A DNA stretch of 64,000 nucleotides, taken from NCBI GenBank assembly GCA_016286055.1, contig JAEERW010000005.1:217384-281383 (forward strand). The letters are read 5' to 3'. The stretch comes from Bacteroidales bacterium (GTDB lineage: Bacteria > Bacteroidota > Bacteroidia > Bacteroidales > UBA3824). The notes beneath the pieces were generated by a model, which was not told where the DNA came from, searched no databases, and saw nothing but the letters and a program-made list of their open reading frames with translations. How positions within the stretch are numbered: position 1 is the first letter of the stretch; each line of letters starts with the position of its first letter. The translations under genes were made by a program, and so were the position numbers. Positions 26,228 through 36,446 of the stretch are shown here, piece by piece.

Positions 26228-29200
26228 ATGAAAAGATTAACAACAATAGTAATTGCATTAGCAATAAGCTGTACAACAGTATTTTCGCAAACATACAACG
26301 ATGCGGTAAATTATTACAACCAAGGTAATACGGCACTTGGGCAATCGCAATTTGACCAGGCGATAGATTTGTTTCAAAAGTCGTCGGAAATTTTCAAGCA
26401 AATCGACAACACATCCAACTTTCTCACCGCACAACACGCGTTGGCATCGGCATATATGTACAAAAACGATTTTGCCAACGCCCAAAAAATCATAACCTCC
26501 ACAATAGAAGGCGCGGAATCTCTAAATCCACCCAACGAAGACCTTGTGGCAGAGCTTTACAACATTCAGGCACAAATCTACTCCAGCACCCGCAAAATGC
26601 CAGAAGCCACAGAATACTTCAACAAAACATACCAAATCTACCTAAAAAAATACGGAGAGGCAAACCGTAAAACAGCCAACGCCACCCGAAACTTGGCTTC
26701 TATAGAGGCTTTCACCGGCAACTCCGACTCAGCGATGGTGCATTTTGAAAAGGCCAAAAACACATTCTTGCAGCTTGATGGAGAAACATCCACAAACTTA
26801 ATCGAAATTTACCTGTCGCTAGGACAGTTTGAAAACGCCAAGGGAAACTTAGAAAAGTCTGACGAATACTACAATTCAGCTTTGAATATTGTGGAAAAAA
26901 CACAGCAAAATACTCATTTTCTCGGCGACATTTACTCGGGTATAGGTGCCAACTACATTTCTAAGGGCGAACTCGAAAACGCCGATGCCTATATCTCCAA
27001 AGCAATCGACAGCAAATCAAAACTTTACGGTGCTAATGCTGTGCAACTTTACAAAGACTATTACTATCAGGCTATACTGATGCATCAAAACAAAGAGCTT
27101 GACAGCGCACTAAAAGCCTACATCAAATCAGGTGACATTCTTTCAAAGTATTACGGCAACAAGCATCCCGACCTAGGAAACATCTACAACGCTATTGCTC
27201 TCATTCATGAAGCCAATGAAAACGATGACAACGCTCTAAAATTTTTCAAGCGTGCTATGACAGTATTTAACGAAACTTACGGTCCAAGCTCTATCGATTA
27301 CGCTCTCATTTGCAATAATATAGGTATTGTAAATATGCATCAGGGAAAAAACACCGAAGCTGCCGAAAACTTTCAAAAAACTATTGATATTATCTCCAAA
27401 ACGCACGGACCCCGAAACGTAAAACTCATTGAGCCTTATCTAAACCTCGGCTCTGCCTATATGAATATGGGCGACTACACTAACGCCGTAATCAACTACC
27501 AAAAAAGCATTATGTGCAACATCGACCACTACACATTTGACAGCACCGACATTTTTAAAAACCCTAATTTTACCAAATACCAAAACGGAATCAAACTAAT
27601 TGACGCTCTCAAAAACAAAGTGCGAGCCACTGTGCAGCTCTACGACAGCACCAAAAACAAAGAACTCTTGCCAAACGTGGTTGAAGGTGTTAAACGCACT
27701 GCCGACATTATCGACGAAGTAAGAAAAACCATCTCATCTGAAAACGACCGTATGTCGCTGAGCGCAATTTCTAAAGAAGTATTTGAAACGGGTCTTTATG
27801 CCGCAAATAAAATACACGAATCCTCACCATATGATATGGCAAACTGCGCAGCTGCTTTTATGTTTTCAGAAAAGAGCAAGGCTGCCACACTGCTCGAAGC
27901 CCTGGCGCAGACTGGCGCAACCGAATTTTCCGACATCCCAGACGAACTAATAGCCGAGGAGAAAAACCTCTCCGACAAGATATCATATTTCAAAAAACTA
28001 ATTGCCGAAGAGGAAAACCACAAGTCTACTTCTTTTCTTAAAAACCAGCTTTTTGAAGTCACAAAAAAATACAATGAACTTATCGCACGCTTTGAAAAAG
28101 AATATCCCGAACACTATGCAGCAAAATTTTCGCAAAAGATTCCATCTCTGTACGAAATACAACAGAATTTGGGTAACAACGAAATGCTTATCAGCTATTT
28201 TACCGGTCGTTACGAGCTCTATTGCATAGCTGTTACTAAAACCACCTGCACCATTTCTAACTATTGGGAAAGCCAAAACCAACTTGCAGCCACCACTGCT
28301 GCCATTGTTAAAAATATAACTCAATACTCTGCCGAAAATATCGAAAAATACAAAGACCTTGCATATACATTCTATACCGACATTTTCCCGCAAAATATTC
28401 CTGCTGGCATCAACCGCATTACCATAATTCCCGATGGAAGTCTATTTGTAATACCTTTTGAAGCTTTGCTTACTGAATCATGCGAAAAACTTGGTGCTCA
28501 CTTTGGACAATTCCCATTCTTGATAAAAAAATATCAAATCAACTACAACTATTCGTCGTTTCTTGCTCTTCGTCGTATGACACAGCCTCGCACCAATCTC
28601 AACATCAATTGGCTTGGTATTGCGCCCGCATTCGACGCCGAAAACCCGTGCACATTTAAGGGCGAACAGGTAAGGGCAATCCCCGAAACCGTTACCGAGG
28701 TGCAGGCAATATCCGACAAAATCAACTCAGAAAAAATGCACGCTGAATACCTTCTGCGCAAAGATGCTTCGGAAACTGCCATCAAATCTACCGACCTGAG
28801 AAACTACAACATTATCCACATTGCCACTCACGGCACTGTCAATAGCGAACATCCTGAACTTAGCGGACTTATGCTTTCGCAAAAAGAGGGAACTACCGAC
28901 GACGGAATGCTCTACAACGGTGAAATTTACAATCTCCGTCTTGATGCCGACCTGGTGGTGATGTCAGCCTGCGAGACTGGTCTGGGCAAGATTTCGCAAG
29001 GCGAAGGTGTGATTGGTCTTGGACGTTCGCTTATTTACGCCGGCGCTAAAAACATCGTCTGCTCGCTGTGGCAAGTATCCGACGCATCAACATCGGTTTT
29101 GATGACAAATTTTTACACCAACATGCTCAAAAACAGCAAGAAAGACCAATTTACCTTTACCGACAAACTCCACAACGCCAAACTCAAAATGATTTCGGAT

Positions 29201-29254
29201 GGTAAATTTGCACATCCTTATTTCTGGTCGCCGTTTATTATTATAGGTAAATAA
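26228..29254 (+). CDS. secreted TPR-CHAT protease-like protein
   Basis: 1008 residues from the ATG at 26228 (MKRLTTI). Signal peptide, then at least eight tetratricopeptide repeats (about 25-470, for example YNQGNTALGQSQFDQAIDLF), a helical linker, and a C-terminal CHAT domain. The caspase-like dyad is present: His868 in IHIATHG and Cys915 in VVMSACETGLG. CHAT proteins are peptidases related to separase and caspases, and cytosolic ones are gasdermin-activating or Craspase-type enzymes. This one has an export signal, so its substrate is in the envelope or outside. The longer frame to 26192 lacks a good signal at its N-terminus. Confidence 0.85.
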   Translation: MKRLTTIVIALAISCTTVFSQTYNDAVNYYNQGNTALGQSQFDQAIDLFQKSSEIFKQIDNTSNFLTAQHALASAYMYKNDFANAQKIITSTIEGAESLNPPNEDLVAELYNIQAQIYSSTRKMPEATEYFNKTYQIYLKKYGEANRKTANATRNLASIEAFTGNSDSAMVHFEKAKNTFLQLDGETSTNLIEIYLSLGQFENAKGNLEKSDEYYNSALNIVEKTQQNTHFLGDIYSGIGANYISKGELENADAYISKAIDSKSKLYGANAVQLYKDYYYQAILMHQNKELDSALKAYIKSGDILSKYYGNKHPDLGNIYNAIALIHEANENDDNALKFFKRAMTVFNETYGPSSIDYALICNNIGIVNMHQGKNTEAAENFQKTIDIISKTHGPRNVKLIEPYLNLGSAYMNMGDYTNAVINYQKSIMCNIDHYTFDSTDIFKNPNFTKYQNGIKLIDALKNKVRATVQLYDSTKNKELLPNVVEGVKRTADIIDEVRKTISSENDRMSLSAISKEVFETGLYAANKIHESSPYDMANCAAAFMFSEKSKAATLLEALAQTGATEFSDIPDELIAEEKNLSDKISYFKKLIAEEENHKSTSFLKNQLFEVTKKYNELIARFEKEYPEHYAAKFSQKIPSLYEIQQNLGNNEMLISYFTGRYELYCIAVTKTTCTISNYWESQNQLAATTAAIVKNITQYSAENIEKYKDLAYTFYTDIFPQNIPAGINRITIIPDGSLFVIPFEALLTESCEKLGAHFGQFPFLIKKYQINYNYSSFLALRRMTQPRTNLNINWLGIAPAFDAENPCTFKGEQVRAIPETVTEVQAISDKINSEKMHAEYLLRKDASETAIKSTDLRNYNIIHIATHGTVNSEHPELSGLMLSQKEGTTDDGMLYNGEIYNLRLDADLVVMSACETGLGKISQGEGVIGLGRSLIYAGAKNIVCSLWQVSDASTSVLMTNFYTNMLKNSKKDQFTFTDKLHNAKLKMISDGKFAHPYFWSPFIIIGK

Positions 29255-29995
29255 TTAATATTCAACACATAACAGCACAAGACCGTGTGGTGGAGCAGTA
29301 AAACCTGCCGCCGCACGGTTTTTTGTTTCTATAATCTGAGGCATAGATTCGGGGGCTATTTTGCCAATACCCACATCAATGAGCGTGCCGGTAAGAATAC
29401 GCACCATATTTTGAAGAAATCCATCGCCAGTGTAGTCGATATAGATTTCATTATCACGCTTATTAACAGATACTTCGGTAATAGTGCGGACGGTTGATTT
29501 TTTGATATGCTGATTGCCGCAAAACGACATAAAATCGTGTTTTCCAATAAGATACTTGGCAGCCTCGCGCATACGATCCACATCAATTACAGCGTCGGTG
29601 TAATGATAAATAAATTTACGCTCAAACACATTGGGAATCAAACTATTATTGATACGATAGCGGTAAGTCTTGCCCTTGCAAGAGAATCTTGCGTGAAACC
29701 GTTCGTCGGCTTTTTCCACACTCACCACAGCAATATCCTCAGGCAGATAGCGGTTTAGGTAGTTTAATATATAAGGTGTGGAGAATTTTTCGGGCAAGAG
29801 GAAATTAGCAACCTGACCTAATGCGTGGACACCTGCATCGGTACGTCCGCTGCCCACCACATCCACCTGATTGCCAACCATTTGAGTAAGCACATCAGAA
29901 ATTTTTCCCTGAATAGTTACTCCGCCATTGCGCTGAATTTGCCAACCATTATACTTGGTGCCGTCGTATTGAATTATAGCCTTGAAATTTTGCAT
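29255..29995 (-). CDS. truA: tRNA pseudouridine(38-40) synthase TruA
   Basis: 246 residues from the ATG at 29995 (MQNFKAIIQYDGT); an ATG 18 codons upstream gives an unneeded extension. Isomerises U38-U40 in the anticodon arm of tRNAs. The catalytic Asp53 lies in GSGRTDAGVHALGQV, and the RYLPEDI and FHARFSCKGKTYRYRI motifs match the family. Length normal. It is convergent with the CHAT gene; the two stops are adjacent (29254/29255). Confidence 0.95.
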   Translation of the reverse strand: MQNFKAIIQYDGTKYNGWQIQRNGGVTIQGKISDVLTQMVGNQVDVVGSGRTDAGVHALGQVANFLLPEKFSTPYILNYLNRYLPEDIAVVSVEKADERFHARFSCKGKTYRYRINNSLIPNVFERKFIYHYTDAVIDVDRMREAAKYLIGKHDFMSFCGNQHIKKSTVRTITEVSVNKRDNEIYIDYTGDGFLQNMVRILTGTLIDVGIGKIAPESMPQIIETKNRAAAGFTAPPHGLVLLCVEY

Positions 29996-30169
29996 TTTTG
30001 GTAAATCATTAAATCGCCGCAAGATATGAAAATTCTCAAATTCCTCCACATTTTTTAACCATTACTTAACTTTCACCTATTGACTTCTTTCTATTTATTT
30101 CTTTCCTTTGCGTCGTAAAAATTTAAAGACTTTTAGTCAGTTCGGAAATAATAGAACCAAACATAAGCA

Positions 30170-30652
30170 ATGCAAGACATCATTACCGATAAGGAAAGAG
30201 AAGAAAAACAAAGCGAACTTGTGGAAATTATGGGCAGGATTTCCTGTCGTGGAGGAGGTACTGCTCTCTCAGGCAGAATCCTCGGATTGCTGTCGTTTCT
30301 CGACCAAGAGGAATTTACTTTTGAAGAGATTGTCGACAGACTCAAAATTTCCAAATCGTCGGTTTCTACCACACTCAACCACTTGATGGAATCAGACAAA
30401 ATTGAGTACATCACCTATCCGGGTGACCGCAAACGGTATTTCCGCATCAAGGTCAACACCCCTAAAACTTTTATTCAGTCGCTGCGAAAATACATCGAAC
30501 GGTTTGAAAAGGTAAACCGTGCTGCACTCGATCTAAAAAAAGACCGCAACTCGCGCTCTGCCAAAAACATACAAGCGATGTTAAAATCACTCACTTTTTG
30601 GAAAGCACAAATGGACGAATACGAAAAAGAGTTCAACATCGACGAGTTATAA
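30170..30652 (+). CDS. GbsR/MarR-like winged-helix regulator
   Basis: 160 residues. MarR-like helix-turn-helix: LSGRILGLLSFLDQEEFTFEEIVDRLKISKSSVSTTLNHLMESDKI, split over the recognition helix, then a wing (YPGDRKRYFRI) and a C-terminal dimerisation coil. First gene of an efflux operon: regulator, TolC, adaptor, RND pump. It most probably represses the operon until an inducer binds, which is inference from the family. Thirty-two bases separate it from the TolC gene. Confidence 0.85.
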   Translation: MQDIITDKEREEKQSELVEIMGRISCRGGGTALSGRILGLLSFLDQEEFTFEEIVDRLKISKSSVSTTLNHLMESDKIEYITYPGDRKRYFRIKVNTPKTFIQSLRKYIERFEKVNRAALDLKKDRNSRSAKNIQAMLKSLTFWKAQMDEYEKEFNIDEL

Positions 30653-30684
30653 TCAAGTAACAATAAAAAACACAAGATAACAAA

Positions 30685-31983
30685 ATGAATTTCAAAAGAA
30701 CATTAATGCTGATTGCGGCTGTGGCGGTAATTTCGGGTGCAAAAGCCCAAACCGACAGCACCGCAAACCAAGGGCCGCTTATCTTGACCCTCGATTCAGC
30801 AAAGGCGTACGCCGTAGAACACTCAAAAACAATGCGTACAGCCTCGCTCAACATTCAAAAAGCAGAATGGGCTAAATGGCAGAGCATCTCTAATATGCTC
30901 CTCAATGTGGATGGAACTCTCAGTTACACCACAATGTTTGGTTACGTAATGAAACTCGGTGAAGGATTCGCCATTCCAAACAATGATGTGGGAACTCTCG
31001 GTATTACAGCCAGCGCCACCGTCAATGGTCAGATGATTATGGCTGTAAAACTCAGCCAAATGGCAATAGATATGCAGAAACTTGCTCAAAAAGGAAACGA
31101 AAACGATGCAAGAGCAGCAGCCACCACCGCTTACCTCTCGGTTTTGATTGCACAAGAAAGCAAAAAGACCCTCATTGACAGCCGCGAAAACCTCGAAAAG
31201 AGTTACAACAATGTAGTTCAACTTGTTAACGTAGGTATGGCAGAGCAAACTTCCGCCGACCAAATAAAGGTGCAGTTGATGGTGTTAGACAACAACCTCC
31301 GCGCCGCCGACCGAAATATTCAGTTGGCAAAAAGTTCGCTTCTGTTGGCTCTCGGAGCAGAACCCAACACCGAATTGGTGCTCACCGAATCGTTAGACTA
31401 TTTTTTTGTAAACGAAGAAATAGACCTTCCCGAAGGCGCACTCGACAACAGCATCACCGTTCAGCAGTTAGAAATGAACGTTAAAATGGCTCAAAAACAA
31501 CTCACACTCACACGCTGGGCATACGGTCCTACCCTATCGGTGCAATACAGTTACAGCGGCAGAACCTATTTTGGCAAAGACGCAGGTATGAAACAAGCAC
31601 CTAACTCGCTAACATTTGCGCTCAGAATTCCGATTTTCTCATCTGGAAACCGCTATGCGCAGTGCCGTCAGTCAAAAATCGACGTAGACATTGCCCAAAC
31701 TCAGATGGAGCAGACTATGGAACAGTTGCAAATTCAAGAATCGCAACTCAAATTCAACCTCAGCAACGCCATCGAAACCTACAACAGCAGCCGCGAATCG
31801 TTGCAACTTTACGAAAAAATATTCCGCAACAGCGTGCAGAAATTCAACGTAGGAACTATTTCGAGCAGCGACCTCATTACTGTTAACAACAACCTCTTGA
31901 ATGCTCAAAGCACTTATATTCAGAGCCTTTACCAAGTAATGAATGCTCAAACCGAACTACTCAAACTTTATAACAACTTGTAA
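30685..31983 (+). CDS. TolC-family outer-membrane efflux protein
   Basis: 432 residues with a signal peptide (MNFKRTLMLIAAVAVISGAKAQ). Two efflux repeats with long helices; LDSAKAYAVEHSKTMRTASLNIQKAE opens the first and ESLQLYEKIFRNSVQKFNVGTIS the second, each over more than one helix. Outer-membrane channel of the RND system encoded downstream (31996-36313). Codon use is richer in G/C than the AT-rich genes at 22-24 kb. Gap of 12 bases to the adaptor. Confidence 0.88.
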   Translation: MNFKRTLMLIAAVAVISGAKAQTDSTANQGPLILTLDSAKAYAVEHSKTMRTASLNIQKAEWAKWQSISNMLLNVDGTLSYTTMFGYVMKLGEGFAIPNNDVGTLGITASATVNGQMIMAVKLSQMAIDMQKLAQKGNENDARAAATTAYLSVLIAQESKKTLIDSRENLEKSYNNVVQLVNVGMAEQTSADQIKVQLMVLDNNLRAADRNIQLAKSSLLLALGAEPNTELVLTESLDYFFVNEEIDLPEGALDNSITVQQLEMNVKMAQKQLTLTRWAYGPTLSVQYSYSGRTYFGKDAGMKQAPNSLTFALRIPIFSSGNRYAQCRQSKIDVDIAQTQMEQTMEQLQIQESQLKFNLSNAIETYNSSRESLQLYEKIFRNSVQKFNVGTISSSDLITVNNNLLNAQSTYIQSLYQVMNAQTELLKLYNNL

Positions 31984-31995
31984 AAAATAAACACA

Positions 31996-33012
31996 ATGAT
32001 AAAAATAAAACATTATCCATTAGTATTGGCAGCAGCCGCATTGTTGCTGCCATCGTGCAGCGGCGAGTCTACTAACACTCAAACCGTTGAAGAAAAATCA
32101 GTTACCGTTTCGGTAAAGGAATTGCAAAAAGAAGACATTATGCGTGTGCTCACCCTTTCGAGCGTGTTGCAGCCCTACGAAAAAGTGGCTGTGGCTCCCG
32201 CTCTCCAAGGACGTATCACCAACCTCTATGTAGAAGTGGGTCAAAACGTTAGCAAGGGTCAACTCGTAGCCAAAATGGACGAAACGCAGTATCTTTCTAC
32301 CAAACTCAACTACGAAAACTCTAAAAACGATTTTAACCGTATCAAGATTCTTAACGACAGCAACAACATTGCCAAGCAGACCTACGACCAAGCAAAATCG
32401 GGTCTCGACGTGTTGGAAACTTCGCTCAAAAATCTTGAACAAAACACCTACCTCCGCGCTCCTCTCTCGGGCGTTATTTCGGCACGTAACTACGAACCCG
32501 GCGAACTTTTCTCTGGTCAGGCTATCTACGAAATTGTGCAAATCAACACACTCAAAGCCCTTGCACAAATACCTGAAACATATTTTCCCGAAATCAAAGT
32601 GGGAATGAAGGTTAACGTAAAAACCGACACCTACGCAGGCGAAACTTTCCCTGCAACAGTGGAGATTGTTTACCCCACCATCGACGAACGTTCGCACACA
32701 TTTTCGGTACAGTTGAAAATTCCCAACGCCAACCGCAAACTCCGTCCGGGTATGTACGTTAGCACAACCCTCGAAATGGGACAGGAAAAAACAATCGTAG
32801 TGCCTTACAACTCGGTTCAGAAAGTTCAGGGTAGCGACGAACGCTTTGTGTTCCTTGCCCAAGACGGCCGTGCACACCGCGTAGTGGTGAAATTTGGTCA
32901 GCGTTTCGACGACAACGTAGAAATCATAGCCGACGAAATCACCGAAGGCAAAACAATGATTGTTCAAGGCGTTGAAAAACTCCACGACAAAACACCTATA
33001 ACCATTAAATAA
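31996..33012 (+). CDS. RND periplasmic adaptor (AcrA-like lipoprotein)
   Basis: 338 residues. The N-terminus has a lipobox (LLLPSC, Cys16). Lipoyl halves GRITNLYVEVGQNVSKGQLVA and APLSGVISARNYEPGE flank a short helical hairpin, followed by the barrel and membrane-proximal domain (LRPGMYVSTTLEMG). This is the AcrA/MexA layout; it links the RND pump to TolC. It sits between the two partner genes. A pair of AT-rich palindromic arms separates it from the pump gene. Confidence 0.88.
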   Translation: MIKIKHYPLVLAAAALLLPSCSGESTNTQTVEEKSVTVSVKELQKEDIMRVLTLSSVLQPYEKVAVAPALQGRITNLYVEVGQNVSKGQLVAKMDETQYLSTKLNYENSKNDFNRIKILNDSNNIAKQTYDQAKSGLDVLETSLKNLEQNTYLRAPLSGVISARNYEPGELFSGQAIYEIVQINTLKALAQIPETYFPEIKVGMKVNVKTDTYAGETFPATVEIVYPTIDERSHTFSVQLKIPNANRKLRPGMYVSTTLEMGQEKTIVVPYNSVQKVQGSDERFVFLAQDGRAHRVVVKFGQRFDDNVEIIADEITEGKTMIVQGVEKLHDKTPITIK

Positions 33013-33101
33013 TTCACAATGCATAATTCATAATTCATAATTCATAATTAAAGCATCCGCCAGAATCCAATTATGCATTATGCATTATGAATTATGCATT
33101 A
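33010..33101. repeat. AT-rich palindromic element between adaptor and RND genes
   Basis: Left arm 33010-33050 (ATTCATAATT units) and right arm 33069-33101 (ATTATGCATT units) are inverted copies that can pair over about 30 bases. The short loop contains GCATCCGCC. Same family as the S23 cassette ends and 36321-36431. Confidence 0.75.
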
Positions 33102-33118
33102 AAAAAAACTAAACAACA

Positions 33119-36100
33119 ATGAGTATTTACAAAACCGCGATAGAAAAACCCGTTACCACATCACTTATATTTATAGGTGTGATAATCGTTGGTTTGTTTG
33201 CATTGGCAAAACTGCCTATCGACCAGTTTCCCGAAATGGAGCCACCATACGTGTCGGTGATGTGTACCTACCCCGGCAACTCGGGTTCCGAAATTGAAAC
33301 CAACCTTACCAAACTCTTGGAAAACAGCCTCAACTCTATCGAAGGCCTCGACGAGATGACCTCTACTTCAAAGGACAATATCGCCGTGGTGTCGATGAAA
33401 TTTCAATGGGGCCAAAATATGGACGAAACCGTCAACGATGTGCGAAGCGCGTTGGATATGATTTCCGACAACCTTCCCGACGGCTGCGGCAAGCCTATTG
33501 TGTTTAAGTTCAACACTTCGATGATGCCTATCCTTATGTACGCCATCACCGCCGAAGAGAGTTATTCGGGATTAGACAAAATCCTTGAAGAAAACGTTAC
33601 CAACGTGCTCAACCGCGTAGACGGTATCGGTAACCTCTCGGTAATGGGCGCACCCGAGCGTTATGTATACGTTGACGTTGACCAGCAGAAAATCGACGCT
33701 TTTGGCATAAGTCTCGAACAAGTGGCTCAGGCTGTGCAAACCAACAACATCGACGTATCTTCGGGTACAGTAAAGATGGGCAAAGAGCAGTACGGTCTCC
33801 GCGTAAAAAGCGAGTTTAAAGAGAGCGCCGAAATCAACAACCTTGTGGTAACAACCACTCCGCAAGGCAAAAAGGTGTTTATCAAAGACATAGCCACCGT
33901 GCGCGACACCATCAAAGACCTTTTCCTCGACTCGAAAATCAACTCGCAAGAAGGCTGCCGACTTATCATTATGAAACAGTCGGGCGCCAACACCGTGCAG
34001 ATTTGTAAAGACGTGAAAAAACTTATGGAAGGAATCCAAAGAGACCTTCCTCCCGACATCAAATTCCAAATCATCAACGACTCGTCAGAAACCATCCAAA
34101 ACTCTATCAACTCTCTGTTTGAGAGTGTGGGCTACGCGCTGATATTCGTGGTTTTGGTGGTGCTCTTCTTCCTTGGACAATGGAGGGCAACGCTCATCAT
34201 CGCCATCTGTATACCTATTTCGTTGATTGTTTCGTTCATCTACCTTTTGGCAACCGACAGTTCGCTCAATATCATATCGTTGTCGTCGCTTACTGTGGCA
34301 ATCGGTATGGTTGTGGACGACGCCATTGTGGTATTGGAAAACATCGACAAGCACATTCAGCGAGGCGCATCTCCGCGCGAGGCAGCCATCTACGCCACCA
34401 ACGAGGTTTGGATTTCGGTAATCGCCACCACGCTTGTAACTTGCGCCGTATTTATCCCGCTTACAATGCTTTCGGGTATCGCCGGCATCTTGTTTAAAGA
34501 ATTAGGTTGGATTGTTACCATCTGTGTATGTACATCCACAACAGTGGCAATCACCCTTACACCTATGCTTTCGTCTAAGATGTTGAAAGCAAGGTCGATA
34601 ATAATGGAAAAACTTGGACAGTCGAAAGTAAAAAAACACGGCAAGAGCCTCTACGAACGCACCGTTATCCGCGGTCTCGACTGGCTCGACATCCAATACT
34701 CCAAACTTCTTGCTATCGCACTGCGTCACAAGGTGATAACCATTTCGGCAATTGTAGGATTCTTTGCACTTTCGCTCATTCCTGTGGCAATGGAAAAAAT
34801 CGGTATGGACTTTATGCCACGAAGCGACGAAGGCCGTATGACCGTAACATTTGAATTGCAGCGCGGCACACGTGTGGAAGAGGCAGCCAAAATAGCACGC
34901 AAAATTGAGGCAGAAATGGCGGCTCAAAACCCCGAACTCCGACTGATTTCTACCACCTTAGGATCCAACGACGACGCAGGCATCACATCAATTATGTCGT
35001 CTACAAGCAACTACAAAGGTCAGATGTATATCCGTGCCACCAAAAAATGGGAACGCGAACGCTCAATATTCGACATCGCCAACACCATCCGCGATCAGTT
35101 TGACGCCACACCTGAGGTTGTAAACTACACAGTGTCAACATCTTCGGGCGGCGGTATGAGCAGCAACTCTATCGATGTGGAAATCTACGGTTACGACTTT
35201 GACCAAACCAACACCATAGCCGCCAACCTCAAAGAGGCACTCAAAAACGTGGAAGGCGCAAAAGACGTGCGCATTAGCCGCGAATCCGACCGCGCCGAAC
35301 TTCAATTGGTATTCGACAAAGAAAAAGTGGCATCGCTCGGACTCAACACCGCCACACTCGGCACATATATCCGCAACAAAATCAACGGATTTACCGCAGG
35401 ATTCCTCAAAGAAGACGGCGATGAGTATTACATCCGCGTTCGTTTGCGCGAAGAAGACCGCAACTCGCTCGACAAAATTTACGACCTCACCATCAACACT
35501 CCCACAGGTCAGCGCGTAAAAGTTAAAGAGTTGGCCACAGTAAAAGAATATTGGGCACCTCCGCAAATCGACCGCAAAACTCGTCAGCGTGTCAACACCG
35601 TTTCGGTAACTCCCGACGACGTTTCGCTCTCCGAACTTGCCGAAAACATCCAAAAAATTCTCGACACATTTGAAAAAACCGAAGGCGTAAAAATCGTTAT
35701 CGGCGGCGACTACGAAGAGCAGCAAGAATCTTCTGCCGATATGACACTCCTTTTCGGACTTATCATCATCCTCGTGTACATTGTGATGGCATCGCAGTTT
35801 GAATCGCTCAGCAAGCCGTTTATCATTATGATGAGTATCCCGTTTGCAATCTCGGGCGTAATTTTCGCTCTCCTCATCACGGGTATGAACCTCAATATGG
35901 TGGGTATGCTTGGTGTGATAATGCTTGCAGGTATCGTAGTAAAGAACGGTATCGTGCTTGTAGACTACATCAACCTTATGCGCGACCGCGACTACGAACT
36001 CAACGAAGCAATCGTACTTTCAGGACGCTCTCGTCTGCGCCCCGTGCTTATGACCGCCGCCACCACAATCCTCGGTATGATACCTATGGCATTGTCGTCG

Positions 36101-36313
36101 GGCGAAGGCGCCGAAGTGTGGGCACCTATGGGCGTGGTGGTAATCGGAGGTTTGCTCGTTTCCACAGTAATCACCCTTATCATCGTACCTGTGCTCTACG
36201 CAATATTCTCTAAACACGGCGAACGCGACAAAGCCGAAGAAGTGAAGAAGAGTTTCGTATTCTACGATATGGCCGACGACGCTGTATTCGATTCACGTAA
36301 ACCGTTAGATTAA
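33119..36313 (+). CDS. RND-family multidrug efflux pump (HAE1 type)
   Basis: 1064 residues, the usual length for AcrB/MexB. Twelve membrane helices in the 1+5+1+5 pattern, with large periplasmic loops after helices 1 and 7. Conserved HAE1 features include GMVVDDAIVVLENI in helix 4 (the proton-relay Asp pair), the start KPVTTSLIFIGVIIVGLFALAKLPIDQFPE split by the membrane boundary, and PVLMTAATTILGMIPMAL near the end. It is a proton-driven exporter of drugs, bile-like compounds or lipids working with the adaptor and TolC upstream. Substrate not predictable. Confidence 0.92.
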   Translation: MSIYKTAIEKPVTTSLIFIGVIIVGLFALAKLPIDQFPEMEPPYVSVMCTYPGNSGSEIETNLTKLLENSLNSIEGLDEMTSTSKDNIAVVSMKFQWGQNMDETVNDVRSALDMISDNLPDGCGKPIVFKFNTSMMPILMYAITAEESYSGLDKILEENVTNVLNRVDGIGNLSVMGAPERYVYVDVDQQKIDAFGISLEQVAQAVQTNNIDVSSGTVKMGKEQYGLRVKSEFKESAEINNLVVTTTPQGKKVFIKDIATVRDTIKDLFLDSKINSQEGCRLIIMKQSGANTVQICKDVKKLMEGIQRDLPPDIKFQIINDSSETIQNSINSLFESVGYALIFVVLVVLFFLGQWRATLIIAICIPISLIVSFIYLLATDSSLNIISLSSLTVAIGMVVDDAIVVLENIDKHIQRGASPREAAIYATNEVWISVIATTLVTCAVFIPLTMLSGIAGILFKELGWIVTICVCTSTTVAITLTPMLSSKMLKARSIIMEKLGQSKVKKHGKSLYERTVIRGLDWLDIQYSKLLAIALRHKVITISAIVGFFALSLIPVAMEKIGMDFMPRSDEGRMTVTFELQRGTRVEEAAKIARKIEAEMAAQNPELRLISTTLGSNDDAGITSIMSSTSNYKGQMYIRATKKWERERSIFDIANTIRDQFDATPEVVNYTVSTSSGGGMSSNSIDVEIYGYDFDQTNTIAANLKEALKNVEGAKDVRISRESDRAELQLVFDKEKVASLGLNTATLGTYIRNKINGFTAGFLKEDGDEYYIRVRLREEDRNSLDKIYDLTINTPTGQRVKVKELATVKEYWAPPQIDRKTRQRVNTVSVTPDDVSLSELAENIQKILDTFEKTEGVKIVIGGDYEEQQESSADMTLLFGLIIILVYIVMASQFESLSKPFIIMMSIPFAISGVIFALLITGMNLNMVGMLGVIMLAGIVVKNGIVLVDYINLMRDRDYELNEAIVLSGRSRLRPVLMTAATTILGMIPMALSSGEGAEVWAPMGVVVIGGLLVSTVITLIIVPVLYAIFSKHGERDKAEEVKKSFVFYDMADDAVFDSRKPLD

Positions 36314-36320
36314 TATAATT

Positions 36321-36431
36321 ATTAATTCATAATTCATAATGCATAATTCACAATCAGAAAGCAGAATAATTGATAATGTAAGTTCCAATCCGGACGGCAA
36401 TTATGCATTATGAATTATGCATTATGCATTA
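36321..36431. repeat. AT-rich palindromic element between RND and PII-like genes
   Basis: Left arm 36321-36353, right arm 36399-36431 preceded by CCGGACGG (36390-36397). Inverted arms of the ATTCATAAT/ATTATGAAT family with a 45-base loop. The right arm matches 14231-14264 base for base over most of its length. Confidence 0.75.
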
Positions 36432-36446
36432 AAAAAAATTAAAAGG

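Noticed and set aside
32098..33024. 308-codon minus-strand frame
   Set aside because: Antisense shadow of the RND adaptor gene; Phe/His/Val-rich, no motif.
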